Below are positions 9,289 through 18,235 of a DNA stretch of 53,028 bases, one piece after another. Source of the DNA: Rhodobacteraceae bacterium (ex Bugula neritina AB1) (lineage in GTDB: Bacteria; Pseudomonadota; Alphaproteobacteria; Rhodobacterales; Rhodobacteraceae); NCBI GenBank assembly GCA_001730095.1, contig MDLF01000078.1, positions 1 through 53,028 of the forward strand, given 5' to 3'. The notes under the pieces were generated by a model that did not search any database, was not told the DNA's origin, and saw nothing but the letters and a program-made list of their open reading frames with translations. Numbering within the stretch: the first letter of the stretch is position 1; every line of letters starts with the position of its first letter. The position numbers and the translations under genes were made by a program.

Positions 9289-10271
9289 GCAGGCCCGCCT
9301 GCGGCGGCCGGATGCCTGCCCTTGGCTGCCGACAGCCCGGAGACCGCGGGCGCTGTCTCCTTCGGCAGGATGCTCTCGTCATAGACCGTCACCCCGAAAT
9401 GCCGCAGCACCCGGGACATGCGGCTGACCTGACGGTCGCTGAAGGCCTGCTGCCACTTGCCGGCCTGGGCGGCCGGATTGCCCAGCTGGCTGGCGTCCAT
9501 GGTCATTCGGCTGGCTTTGCCGGTATGGGCCAGAACCCCGGCGGGCACAGGCCTGTCCCAGGCGGCAAACAGGCGGCCGATTTCCTGTGCAGGCTCTGCA
9601 ATGAGCGTCTCATAATGCATCCGCACGGCCTGGGCCTGTGTCAGCGGATCCTCCAGTGCGGGCTGCTGCACCCGGCACCACATGGCAACGATGCGTTCTT
9701 CGTCGGATGTCAGGGAACGGATGTAGCGGGCGGTGTCTGTGCCCGCGCCCGCATAGCGACCCCGGGCCAGATCAGCGTCCATGCCGCCGGTGCTGAAGTT
9801 GCCCATGCGCAGTTGCGAGGCGGCAATGGCAAAAGGGTGGCGCAGGAAATGAATCGGCGCGCGCCGGAACGCGATCCGGCGCAGCATCCAGGGCAGGAAT
9901 CCGTTGGCCCGGCAGCATTTCACAAGCAGTTGCCGGGCGCGCAGGAAATCCGCCGCCGGGCTGGCCCAGCCGGTCCAGCTGTTGATATGCCGACCTGCCA
10001 GAATGGCGCGCACCAGGGTTTCGGCCTCGGGCCAGTCCGCATCGGGCGGGATGATCTGGCGCCAGGCAAAGCCGAAGGCACGCACCCGCGGCGCATGCTC
10101 CAGATGGAACGGTTCCCAGATGACAGCGCTTGGCTCTGCAGCGCATAGGACCTCGCTCAGCCATGTGGAGCCGCTGCGCGGATCACAGGACAAGAGCACC
10201 GCATCTTCGGCGCAGAAACCGCGCACCCTGAGTGCGGTTTCTATCAGCCGGGCGCGGGCAAGCTGTTTCAT
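9282..10271 (-). CDS. PAPS-dependent carbohydrate sulfotransferase
   Basis: 329 residues. The 5'-phosphosulfate loop is visible as LLSCDPRSGSTWLSEVL (P31-T36), followed by WEPFH. The 3'-phosphate site is probably FLRHPFAIAASQL, and a late MHYETLIAEP plus GKWQQAFSDRQ resemble carbohydrate sulfotransferases. It would transfer sulfate from PAPS to a sugar hydroxyl or amine, probably on the EPS or its lipid-linked precursor. Its ATG overlaps the TGA of the formyltransferase gene (ATGA), so the two are translationally coupled. No signal peptide is seen, so it should act in the cytoplasm. Confidence 0.78.
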   Translation of the reverse strand: MKQLARARLIETALRVRGFCAEDAVLLSCDPRSGSTWLSEVLCAAEPSAVIWEPFHLEHAPRVRAFGFAWRQIIPPDADWPEAETLVRAILAGRHINSWTGWASPAADFLRARQLLVKCCRANGFLPWMLRRIAFRRAPIHFLRHPFAIAASQLRMGNFSTGGMDADLARGRYAGAGTDTARYIRSLTSDEERIVAMWCRVQQPALEDPLTQAQAVRMHYETLIAEPAQEIGRLFAAWDRPVPAGVLAHTGKASRMTMDASQLGNPAAQAGKWQQAFSDRQVSRMSRVLRHFGVTVYDESILPKETAPAVSGLSAAKGRHPAAAGGPAC

Positions 10272-11101
10272 GGCTGCCTCCCGGCGGAGTGAGGCACCGG
10301 GCCTGGGGTGCCGGAACCGGGCAGGTAGCCGAGGCGGCGCAGCAGGGCTGCGCGGGCGGCCAGGGTGCGGTCGCGGCTGCGGCGCGCCTTTGGCCCGGGG
10401 CCTTGCAGCACGGGGTGCGCACGGCCCTCAAGCACGGCAGCGGCGGCATCCGGCACCAGATGCAGCGCCTGCAGCAGATTGCGGGTGCGCAGCATCTGCG
10501 GGCTGAGCCCCGCCGCCCCTTCGGTGCGCCGCTGCAGGACAATCCGGCCGGTGTCGACGCCGGCATCCACAAAATGCACGGTGATACCGCAGCTCTGCCA
10601 GTCCTGTTCCAGCACTTGCCAGAATTCCGCTTGGGTGCCGCGGTAAGCAGGCAGCAGCGAGGAATGCATGTTGAGCGTTCCAAGCCGCGGCAGGGTGAAC
10701 ACGGTCGGCTTCAGCACCGGGGCTCCCGTCACGGCAATCAGGTCCGGGTGCTGCGCTGCCAGCCAGGCGGCGCTGGCAGAGGCGTTGGGATTGGCGCAGA
10801 TATGCACGGCTGCACCCGGCGGCCAGTCCCGGGGCGGAGCGGCCGCGCAGTCAAAAGCCCGGGCCGCCTCCCGGGCGAGCCGGGCTTCCAGGCGCTTGAC
10901 CCGGCGCTCCAGAGGCGTTGCGCGCCAGGCTGCGGCGAGCGTTCGTCGCAGTCTCTGCCGCAGGGACACGGGGCGTTCAATTGCGAGAATGCCATGCAAT
11001 GCGGATCCGAACCGCGCCCGCATCGCGGCAGCCATGGCGCGCCCGAAGGGCACATCGTGGCAGATCAGAATGATCCGCGCAGTGGCAGCCGACCCGGTCA
11101 T
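10268..11101 (-). CDS. Formyltransferase-fold protein, probable amino-sugar N-formyltransferase
   Basis: 277 residues with the 10-formyltetrahydrofolate-dependent formyltransferase signature NMHSSLLPAYRGTQAEFW followed by VHFVDAGVDTGRIV. The Asn, His and Asp of the usual catalytic triad are all present. The enzyme family includes methionyl-tRNA and purine enzymes and sugar N-formyltransferases such as those acting on dTDP-4-amino sugars. The N-terminal half is shorter and more divergent than in Fmt. Its placement directly after a PIG-L deacetylase (ATGA overlap) and before a sulfotransferase favours action on a free amino sugar in the polysaccharide pathway. The exact substrate is unknown. 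Confidence 0.72.
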   Translation of the reverse strand: MTGSAATARIILICHDVPFGRAMAAAMRARFGSALHGILAIERPVSLRQRLRRTLAAAWRATPLERRVKRLEARLAREAARAFDCAAAPPRDWPPGAAVHICANPNASASAAWLAAQHPDLIAVTGAPVLKPTVFTLPRLGTLNMHSSLLPAYRGTQAEFWQVLEQDWQSCGITVHFVDAGVDTGRIVLQRRTEGAAGLSPQMLRTRNLLQALHLVPDAAAAVLEGRAHPVLQGPGPKARRSRDRTLAARAALLRRLGYLPGSGTPGPVPHSAGRQP

Positions 11102-11979
11102 GGCGTCAGCTCCTTCCTGTCTATTCTGCGGAACAGCTCATGCCGGGTGTGGAAGTGCCAGAGGAACCTCTCTGGCAGCCCTGACCAGTGCGGCTCTGCG
11201 TCGTAAAGCCCAAGCTGCGAACGGTGGGCCGCAAGCGCATGCGCCTTTTGCACCCGCAAGTCCGCGATCCCGACAGCGAACATGCGCCAGGCCAGCGCTG
11301 CCCGCAGCATTGCCGCAGTTCCGTGCAGAAAACCGGCTGTATTGCTGCCCGGCCTGCGCCAGGAGCGGAAATCGTAGCTCCAGACCGGGTATTCATAGAG
11401 CACAGGCACAGGCCCCTTGCAGGCCGCTACGGCCTGACGGGCCGCCCGGGCCAGCGCCTGATGGTCGGGATGGCCGTCGCTGCGCGCACAGACATAAATT
11501 TCCTGCGGTTGCATCTGCGCCACCGAGCTGAGGATTGCGGCGCTGAGCCGGCGCTCGCTGGCCTCCAGGCTGCCATCCTGAAACCCCAGGAAATACAGCG
11601 AATTCGCGTCCAGCCCCAGCCTGCGGCAGGCGCGGCGGGTCTCTGTTTCCCGCAGCGCCGCCAGCTTGTCTGGGCTGGTTTGAAGGGTCCGTTCATAGCG
11701 GTGCGAGGCAGAGCCATCGGTTGCCATCAGCACGGTGACGGGCGTTCCGGCCTGCCGCTTGAGCGCAATCAACCCGCCGCAGCCCAGGGTTTCATCATCC
11801 GCATGCGGCGCTAGAACCAGGGCAGGCCGCAGCGCCGTGCGGGCGGTCATATCCCGTGCCTTCAGGTGCAGGGCAGTGTGAAACAGCCGGCATGCTGTCT
11901 CTTCGGCCTGCTGCCAGGCGCGCTGGCGCAGCGGCCGGGAAGCGGACGGGCGGGTCGCCTGCGGGGCCAGTTCTGTCAT
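11098..11979 (-). CDS. PIG-L/LmbE-family N-deacetylase
   Basis: 293 residues. The zinc-binding motif is APHADDETLGCGG (H59, D61, D62, E63) and the third ligand lies in DGHPDHQ. These are diagnostic of the LmbE/PIG-L fold, which removes the acetyl group from N-acetylglucosamine-type residues. A leading stretch of ~50 residues before the fold is polar and variable. The start lies 4 nt from the stop of the upstream GT4 gene, and its own stop overlaps the formyltransferase start. Together with that neighbour it could exchange an N-acetyl for an N-formyl group (inference). Confidence 0.82.
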   Translation of the reverse strand: MTELAPQATRPSASRPLRQRAWQQAEETACRLFHTALHLKARDMTARTALRPALVLAPHADDETLGCGGLIALKRQAGTPVTVLMATDGSASHRYERTLQTSPDKLAALRETETRRACRRLGLDANSLYFLGFQDGSLEASERRLSAAILSSVAQMQPQEIYVCARSDGHPDHQALARAARQAVAACKGPVPVLYEYPVWSYDFRSWRRPGSNTAGFLHGTAAMLRAALAWRMFAVGIADLRVQKAHALAAHRSQLGLYDAEPHWSGLPERFLWHFHTRHELFRRIDRKELTP

Positions 11980-11983
11980 CCGG

Positions 11984-13144
11984 TCACCGCCGTGTTGCCA
12001 AGTGAGAGGGGAAATATTCGCCGCGCCGGATCATTCCGGCGGTTTTACGCAGCACCGCCATGGGCGAGGCATAGCGGGGGCCGGGTTCGGCAGGGCCTGC
12101 GGCATGCAGGGCGTCCAGCCGGGCCGGAACAGTGTCCAGGCTGTGGCGCTGTGCAATGGCTGCCCGCGCCCGGTCTGCCCGCGCCCGCGCTGCAGCCGGG
12201 TCCTGGCGCAGGGTTTCGATGATCCCGGCGGTGTCCTGCGGATGGCCATAAAGCGCCAGATCGCCAAAGGTGGGGGCCAGGCGCGGATCCAGCACGCAGA
12301 CGGCGCCCATCAGCATCGCCTCTGCCACCGTGCGGCCGAAGCTTTCGCTGGAGGCGGGGTGGAAATGATAGACAAAGACATCAAGCCCATCGAGAAAGTG
12401 CGGAACAGGTTCGCTGTCGAAGTCCAGAACTGTCCAGTCCGACAGATCCGCGCCCAGCCGCTCCAGATCGGCGCGCGGGCAGCCCATCACCCGGATCCCG
12501 CAGTTCGGGAGATCGGGCAGGCTGGCAGCGATCCCGGCCGCAGTATCGGGCCATTTCAGCGGATCAGCCCGGCCATGGCGCCCGATCATCAGCCGGTTGC
12601 CGGAAAACGCCTGCCGCCGGGGCGTCCAGCTGTCCAGGCTGAAGACATTGGGCCAGTCCAGCGGCGCCAGCCGGATGAACGGGGTGAAAGAGCGCAATTG
12701 CTGGCGGCAAAGCCCCGACACCGGCAACCACTGGGTCCGCGCCCCGGTTGCCCGCGCCACGCGGCGCGCCGTGGCAGCCGGATCATACTGCAGCGAGCCG
12801 TCGCCGCGGAACGGCAGGTGATGGGCGACCAGAAACACCTTGTCCGCCTGCAGCCGGAGCGGCGTGCGGATGCCGTAGAAAAAGGTCATGGGATGATGCA
12901 GGAATACCGTGCGGGCCTTGATCGGGTGGCCGTCTGACGGGTCCAGCCGCTCAATCCGGCGATCTTCATAGAGCGCGGTGGCAATCCGGCTCCGGGCATC
13001 CGGTGCCCCGTCCAGATAGGAACTGTGGACCTCGGCCAAGCCGACGCGCAGCCCAGTCGCCAGAAAGGCGTCGATGTCGCAGGCCAGGGCGGCGGCGGTG
13101 CCGCCCGCAAACCGCGGATCAATCACGCAGGCAATGTCCAGCAT
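11984..13144 (-). CDS. GT4-like (GT-B fold) glycosyltransferase
   Basis: 386 residues. The C-terminal half has the retaining GT-B layout: LMIGRHGRADPLKWP, then VFVYHFHPASSESFGRTVAEAM, the E-x7-E type donor site of family 4. The N-terminal half is divergent. It probably adds one sugar to the lipid-linked repeat unit in the cytoplasm. An AGGAGG ribosome-binding site lies 7 nt before the ATG, the strongest in this operon, in keeping with this being the first gene. The order downstream is deacetylase, formyltransferase, sulfotransferase, flippase. Confidence 0.75.
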   Translation of the reverse strand: MLDIACVIDPRFAGGTAAALACDIDAFLATGLRVGLAEVHSSYLDGAPDARSRIATALYEDRRIERLDPSDGHPIKARTVFLHHPMTFFYGIRTPLRLQADKVFLVAHHLPFRGDGSLQYDPAATARRVARATGARTQWLPVSGLCRQQLRSFTPFIRLAPLDWPNVFSLDSWTPRRQAFSGNRLMIGRHGRADPLKWPDTAAGIAASLPDLPNCGIRVMGCPRADLERLGADLSDWTVLDFDSEPVPHFLDGLDVFVYHFHPASSESFGRTVAEAMLMGAVCVLDPRLAPTFGDLALYGHPQDTAGIIETLRQDPAAARARADRARAAIAQRHSLDTVPARLDALHAAGPAEPGPRYASPMAVLRKTAGMIRRGEYFPSHLATRR

Positions 13145-13507
13145 CAGCTGCCCTCCTGCTGTGCGGCGCCGATTGTGCCTGCTGGCCGGGCCGCGCGGGG
13201 AAATCTGCGCCAGCCGACGGCAGCTGCTCCGGATGCCGGACCCTCCCGTAGCGCGCGTCTCCAGGCATTTGTTTCTAATAGATATGACACTAGTTTACTC
13301 TCAACAAACACCAGCCGCAGACATAAGCAGGACAGTGGCCGCAGCGGGCCGGGAGGACCAAAATCCTGTTTCTGCTGCGAAAATGGTAGAGGGCCGAACC
13401 GGGAAATCAAGGCCCGCGCGAGAGCGGCAATCCGGGGAGCGCCAAGGATGGCACAAACATCCGGGCACATGGTGTTTTAGTGGGTTTTGCAAAGGTCTGG
13501 ATAGGAT
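13145..13507. other. Divergent intergenic region, 363 bp
   Basis: It separates the minus-strand GT4 operon from the plus-strand GT-C operon and must hold promoters in both directions. An A/T-richer patch near 13268-13315 contrasts with the GC-rich surroundings and is the likeliest promoter or operator zone. I saw no convincing -35/-10 pair and no gene. Confidence 0.4.
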
Positions 13508-15208
13508 ATGACAGATTTTTCGGCGCCGGAACAGCCGCGGGTGGGCCGCATGGCGGCAGAACAGCGCGGCAGGTTCAGCCTTCTGATCGCAGCCGGGGTG
13601 GTGGCTGTGATGGCGTTTCTTTCCTGGTTTCTGGCAGGGGCGCCGGGCACAAATGGCATCGATGATGCGGCGATCACGCGCGCTTATGCCGAAAATATCG
13701 CAAATGGGCATGGGTTCGTGTACAATATTGGCGGCGAGCGGGTGGAGGGCGCGACCTCTCTCCTGTGGACGCTCATTCTGGCTGTGCCCTATCTGCTGGG
13801 CGGCAATCCCGAGATCCCTATCCTATCGGTTGCGGCGCTTCTGACCGTGGCGGCGATCTGGTGCGGTCTGCGTATTGCAGGCCGCACCGCCGGCGGAGCC
13901 AGCAGCCTGGATGGCCGACGGGCAGAGCTGCTGTCGGCGCTGGCGCTATGCGGGCTGCCGTCATTCTTCATCTGGTCGGTCTGGTCGATGATGGAAATCG
14001 CGCTGTGGACGGCGCTGATCCTGCTGCTGCTTGACCGGCTGTCTTGGCTGGCAGAGGCCTCTGCGCCGCTGCCGCGCCGGGATCTGCCACTGCTGCTGGC
14101 CGCAACGGCGCTGCCGCTCACCCGGCCCGAAGGCATTGCGGTTGCCGCCGGGCTGGGACTGCTGGCCATTGCCCTGCGCCCGGCGGTCTGGCGGCCGGCA
14201 GGGCTGGCTGTGCTGGCGGCAGCGGCGGCCTTTGCGCTGCTGGCACTGGGGCGGCTGGCCTATTTCGGCTTTCCCTTCCCCAATACCTATTACGCCAAAG
14301 TCTCTGCGGATCGGCTGCAGAATATGTACGACGGTGCCAAGTATTTCATCAGCTTCCTGACCGGACAGCCCTTTGCCGAGGTGCTGGTGCCTGCCTGGCT
14401 GCTGCTGGCCGTCGTCAGCCTGTGGGGGATGCTGCGGCGTCCGGCTCCGGGCCAGCGCACGGCGGTTCTGGCGGCGGCAGCGGTCTTTGGCATCCTGTTT
14501 TCCTATGTGATGCTTGGCGGCGATCATTTCGCGCTCTGGCGCTTTTACCAGCCAGTGATGCCGGTTTTTGCGCTGCCGCTGGTGCTGGGCGGGCTGGCGC
14601 TCTGGCGGGTGCTGCAGCCGGTGCCGGGCCCTGTCGCGGCTGGGCTGGGGCTGGCGGCGCTTCTGGTCTGGATTTCGGTCAACGCCGTCTCTTATCGGCA
14701 GGAACGGTTCCGGGTCGTACGTGAATTTGCCCTGTCCGCCCGCGGCGAGGCCTTTGGCACCTATATGAACAGTTTCTCTCCGCGGCCCAGCCTGGGAGTG
14801 ACGGCCGCAGGGGGGATCGCCCTGACTTATGAAGGAGAGCTGCGCGATCTGATGGGGCTGAACTGGGTCGAAATGGCCCATGCAAACCCCATCAAGACCG
14901 GCTTTCGCAACCATGCCAGCTTTGATGCGGACACCTTCTGGAAGCATCCGCCGGATCTGCTGCCACAGTTCCACAAATCCGGCTGCCAGCGGGCCACTTG
15001 GACCGAAGCAGCGCAGGGGGCTGCCAGCGGGGTCAAACAGCTGTTTGCGCAGCCGCAGTTTCAGGCCCGGTATACGCCGGTGCTGCTGGAGATGCGCGGT
15101 GGCAGATGCACCAATGCCTTTGCTGCAAACCATTGGCTGGCGCAGGCTGCGGACAGTCGGATCATTGCCGCTGGCTGGGAGAAAGTCATCCTGTCCGGCA
15201 ACAGATAG
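13508..15208 (+). CDS. GT-C membrane glycosyltransferase, AftB/LphB-like (second copy)
   Basis: 566 residues, about ten hydrophobic segments, then a soluble C-terminal domain of ~150 residues. The first loop reads GIDDAAITRAYAENIANGHG, with VEGATSLLW following; this is the DDA-x-x-x-R-Y/A-A-N and VEG-T-LLW pattern of AftB/LphB-type transferases. GGDHFALWRFYQPVMP matches the second mark seen in the 5107-6774 paralogue. It is predicted to use a polyprenyl-phosphate sugar at the periplasmic side. It heads a plus-strand group with the GMC oxidoreductase (69-nt gap) and the ExoQ-like polymerase. The donor is not provable from sequence, but the DprE-type cluster makes a pentofuranose plausible. Confidence 0.75.
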   Translation: MTDFSAPEQPRVGRMAAEQRGRFSLLIAAGVVAVMAFLSWFLAGAPGTNGIDDAAITRAYAENIANGHGFVYNIGGERVEGATSLLWTLILAVPYLLGGNPEIPILSVAALLTVAAIWCGLRIAGRTAGGASSLDGRRAELLSALALCGLPSFFIWSVWSMMEIALWTALILLLLDRLSWLAEASAPLPRRDLPLLLAATALPLTRPEGIAVAAGLGLLAIALRPAVWRPAGLAVLAAAAAFALLALGRLAYFGFPFPNTYYAKVSADRLQNMYDGAKYFISFLTGQPFAEVLVPAWLLLAVVSLWGMLRRPAPGQRTAVLAAAAVFGILFSYVMLGGDHFALWRFYQPVMPVFALPLVLGGLALWRVLQPVPGPVAAGLGLAALLVWISVNAVSYRQERFRVVREFALSARGEAFGTYMNSFSPRPSLGVTAAGGIALTYEGELRDLMGLNWVEMAHANPIKTGFRNHASFDADTFWKHPPDLLPQFHKSGCQRATWTEAAQGAASGVKQLFAQPQFQARYTPVLLEMRGGRCTNAFAANHWLAQAADSRIIAAGWEKVILSGNR

Positions 15209-15277
15209 AGGTTTTCATGGTCGCTGCCGGTTTTGCGCCTAGTCTTTAGAGCAGGACACCATGGGGAATTGTGAACA

Positions 15278-16933
15278 GTGCCATTGGTAACACTTCAGAC
15301 CGCACAGAACCGGCGCTATGACATCTGTATCACGGGCTCCGGACCGGCCGGGCTGGCGGCGGCGCTGCCACTGGCAGAGGCCGGTCTGGCTGTATTGGTG
15401 CTGGAAGCAGGCGGGCATACGCCGCGCCCCGGCCCGGGCGCGGTATTTGAATACCCGGATGCCCATGCCGATACCGCCGAGACGCATTGCCGGGGGCTTG
15501 GCGGGACCTCCTCTTATTGGGGCGGCCGGATCGTGCCGCTTGCAGCCCATGATTTCCAGCAATTCGATTGGCCCCTGCCGTTCAGCGGGCTGGCACCGCA
15601 TTTCGATGCCGCGGCAGCTTTCCTGGGCGGCCACATGCCGCAGGATGCGTTCCTGCAGCCTGGCGCCAAGGGGTATTTTGATCTGGAGGCTCAGGAAGCC
15701 CTGGCGGATTCCGGCTCGCTTCTGCGCTGGCACCGCAGCCGGATTGAGGCCGCCGAGGGGCCGGATACAGTGTTAGACGCCACGGTTACGGGTCTGGTGC
15801 TGGAAACCGGTTCTGACGGCGCCCTGCACTGCACAGGCGCCCGCGTCCGACCGCCGGATGGGGCGCCGGCGGTCAGCATCCGGGCCCGCGCCACCGTCCT
15901 GGCCCAAGGCGGTATCGAGACCGCGCGGCTGCTGCTGGCAGAGCGGGCCCGCAACCCTGCGGGGCTCGGTCATCTGGCCGCGCTGGGACAGTATTACGCT
16001 GGGCATCTGACGGGCAGCATTGCCAGCATCGTGTTTCCGCCCACTGCGGATGTGCGCGCGTACGGATGGCGCCGCCAGGGGGCAGGCGGGCTTGGCCGCC
16101 GGGTTTTCCGCAGCACGCCGCAGGCCATGGCTGAAGGGGTCAATATGTTTTTCTGGGCCCGCAACAGGGCCGCTGCCGATGCCGGTCATGGCTCGGGAAT
16201 CCTGTCTGCCAAGCATCTGCTTGCGCGGTTGCGCGGGCACAGCACGCAAGAGCCGACCGCGCCGGGTCCTGGTGCACCGGAACCGCAGCTGCAAAGCCCG
16301 GCATGGTCCCATATGCGCAATTTGGCAGGGGACACTGGGGCCAGCCTGCGGGCGCTGCCGGGCATCCTGCGCGCCCGCCGGGATCCCGGGCGGGAGGCGG
16401 TTGACCATCTGATCCCCAACGGGCCGAATTGTTACCGGCTGAGCTATCATGCCGAACAGGCGCCGCTGGCCAGCAACCGTATCGAACTGGCCGGGCCTGT
16501 TGAACCGGATGCCCTGCCTGAGATCCGGATCTATTTTGACTTCTCACAGGCTGATACCGCCCGGGTGGCCCGCGGGCATGAGATGCTGGCGCAGGAGCTG
16601 GCGGCATCCGGTCTGGCCAGGCTGCGCTATGATGTGCCCCGCGAAGACCAGGCCGCGGTCATCCGCGCCAGCGCCCTGGACGGCTATCATCAGACTGGCA
16701 TGGCCCGGATGGGGCGGGATCCGCGCGACAGCGTTACGGATGGGGACTGCCGGGTGCATGGTGTGCAAGGGCTTTACCTGGCGGGCTCTGCGATTTTCCG
16801 CAGCAGCGGCGCAGCGCAGCCGACGCACTCCATTGCGGCCTTTTCCATGCGGCTGGCCCACCATCTGCTGCGGGCTGCCGCCCCGTCCTGCACGGCTGCC
16901 AAAACTCTGAGCAGCGCCCAGGTCGCGCAATGA
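15278..16933 (+). CDS. GMC-type FAD-dependent oxidoreductase
   Basis: 551 residues. The FAD-binding beta-alpha-beta fold is at the N-terminus (CITGSGPAGLAAALPLAEAG), the GGTSSYWGGR motif sits near residue 70, and the C-terminal GMC_oxred_C segment has DGYHQTGMARMG and LYLAGSAIFRSSGAAQPTHS, with the family's conserved His. Such enzymes oxidise alcohols or sugars. The GTG start has GGGGAA about 10 nt upstream. The stop overlaps the next start (ATGA), coupling it to the polymerase. Its role in the EPS pathway is unknown; oxidation of a sugar residue is one possibility. Confidence 0.78.
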   Translation: MPLVTLQTAQNRRYDICITGSGPAGLAAALPLAEAGLAVLVLEAGGHTPRPGPGAVFEYPDAHADTAETHCRGLGGTSSYWGGRIVPLAAHDFQQFDWPLPFSGLAPHFDAAAAFLGGHMPQDAFLQPGAKGYFDLEAQEALADSGSLLRWHRSRIEAAEGPDTVLDATVTGLVLETGSDGALHCTGARVRPPDGAPAVSIRARATVLAQGGIETARLLLAERARNPAGLGHLAALGQYYAGHLTGSIASIVFPPTADVRAYGWRRQGAGGLGRRVFRSTPQAMAEGVNMFFWARNRAAADAGHGSGILSAKHLLARLRGHSTQEPTAPGPGAPEPQLQSPAWSHMRNLAGDTGASLRALPGILRARRDPGREAVDHLIPNGPNCYRLSYHAEQAPLASNRIELAGPVEPDALPEIRIYFDFSQADTARVARGHEMLAQELAASGLARLRYDVPREDQAAVIRASALDGYHQTGMARMGRDPRDSVTDGDCRVHGVQGLYLAGSAIFRSSGAAQPTHSIAAFSMRLAHHLLRAAAPSCTAAKTLSSAQVAQ

Positions 16934-18213
16934 GCAGGAGCCGGTCAGCCGCAACAATGCCCACACCGGCGCGGCCGGTTGAGCTGGGGCTGGCGGTGCT
17001 GTGGTTCCTGGTCACCTTCACCGTGTTCCAAAAGGACGAGTATCTTCTCTATCCGCTGGCGCTTTATTTCTCTTATGCGGTCTGGCGCGATCGCCGCGCG
17101 ACGGCACCGATCCTTGTGGGCAGCTGGCCGCTGCTGCTGCTACCGGTCTGGGCAATCTTGTCTTCACCCATGGGCGTGGTGCCCGATGAGGCATTCCGGA
17201 CCGGGGTTCAGATGCTGCTGTCGGGGCTCATCTGTGTGCTCTTCGCCGCCTGGATGAGCCCCCGCAGAATTGTTCTGACAGCGTTTTTTGCCACTGGTGT
17301 TTGTGGTGTGCTCAGCATTTTCTTCACGTCATATCATGATGGGGCGATGACCGGAATCTTCGCGCATAAGAACATGCTGGGGGCAAAAATGCTCTTGCTG
17401 TGGGCCGCGGCGCTATGTGTGGCTTTTGATCCCTGGTTCCGGCTGTGGCTGCGGGGGGCCGCCCTGATGCTGGCGGCGCTGGCATTTATGCTGATCCTGC
17501 GCAGCCACTCAGCCACGGCGCTGGTGCTGAGCCTGGCCATCATAGCGATGATCGGCGGCTTCAGTTTCTTTGCCGGAGACGGGCGCAGGACGCCGGCTGA
17601 CCGGATTGCTGCGGGCCTGATCACCATCGGCGTGCTGGCCATTGCCCTGCCGGCCCTGCTGAGCGGGCCTGACACATTGGTCGATGCGTTTTTCGACCGG
17701 CTGGGCAAAAGCCGCACGCTCACGGGGCGGACCCAGCTTTGGGCCTATGCCGAGGGTGTGATCCGCCAGCACCCGGTCACCGGCTATGGTGGCGGCGGTT
17801 TCTGGCGGTATCAGGAGAATGATCTGGTCCGGCAGATTTTTGCGAAATTTCACAAGAGCCCCAACCAGGTCTTCTCCTTCCATAATTCGTTCTACGAGAA
17901 CACCGTCCATTTCGGCCTGATCGGGCTGGTGCTGACGGTTTGGACGCTGGTGTGGGCCTTTGGCCGCCTGGCGGCTCAGCTGCTGCAGCATGGCGGCATG
18001 CCATTTATTTTCTTTCTGGCAGTGGCCGGCGTCGAGCTGATCCGCGCCATGGTCGAAAGCGAGCTGATGCGTCCCTTCGTTCTGGCGCATATGCTGATCT
18101 GGATCGGCGCTTGCTTCCTGTCCAAACACCGGCAGAACAGCAGGCCGATGCCGCTGATGCAGCCGCCGGATCCACAGAAACCGGCGGCTGCCCTTAGGGT
18201 CGAAACCCCTTAA
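16930..18213 (+). CDS. exoQ: ExoQ/Wzy-like polysaccharide polymerase (O-antigen ligase fold)
   Basis: 427 residues, about ten membrane helices. The large periplasmic loop carries the Wzy_C-type sequence LTGRTQLWAYAEGVIRQHP, then GYGGGGFW and FHNSFYE, with an Arg and a His in the usual catalytic places. IFAHKNMLGAKMLL earlier is the ExoQ-like 'HKN-LG' motif. It would join flipped repeat units into the long polymer. It is coupled to the GMC oxidoreductase by a 4-nt overlap. Only 22 nt separate its end from the convergent G8 gene. ExoQ is the best family match; the true linkage made is unknown. Confidence 0.8.
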   Translation: MSRSRSAATMPTPARPVELGLAVLWFLVTFTVFQKDEYLLYPLALYFSYAVWRDRRATAPILVGSWPLLLLPVWAILSSPMGVVPDEAFRTGVQMLLSGLICVLFAAWMSPRRIVLTAFFATGVCGVLSIFFTSYHDGAMTGIFAHKNMLGAKMLLLWAAALCVAFDPWFRLWLRGAALMLAALAFMLILRSHSATALVLSLAIIAMIGGFSFFAGDGRRTPADRIAAGLITIGVLAIALPALLSGPDTLVDAFFDRLGKSRTLTGRTQLWAYAEGVIRQHPVTGYGGGGFWRYQENDLVRQIFAKFHKSPNQVFSFHNSFYENTVHFGLIGLVLTVWTLVWAFGRLAAQLLQHGGMPFIFFLAVAGVELIRAMVESELMRPFVLAHMLIWIGACFLSKHRQNSRPMPLMQPPDPQKPAAALRVETP

Positions 18214-18235
18214 TCAGAGCCGCAAAGCGGATGTT

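Noticed and set aside
10268-11101. Formyltransferase as the housekeeping methionyl-tRNA enzyme
   Set aside because: Shorter, divergent N-terminal half and position in a sugar-modification operon without def, fmt or rsmB neighbours.
13961-15133. 390-codon minus-strand frame opposite the second GT-C gene
   Set aside because: Same kind of GC shadow, no hydrophobic or enzymatic pattern.
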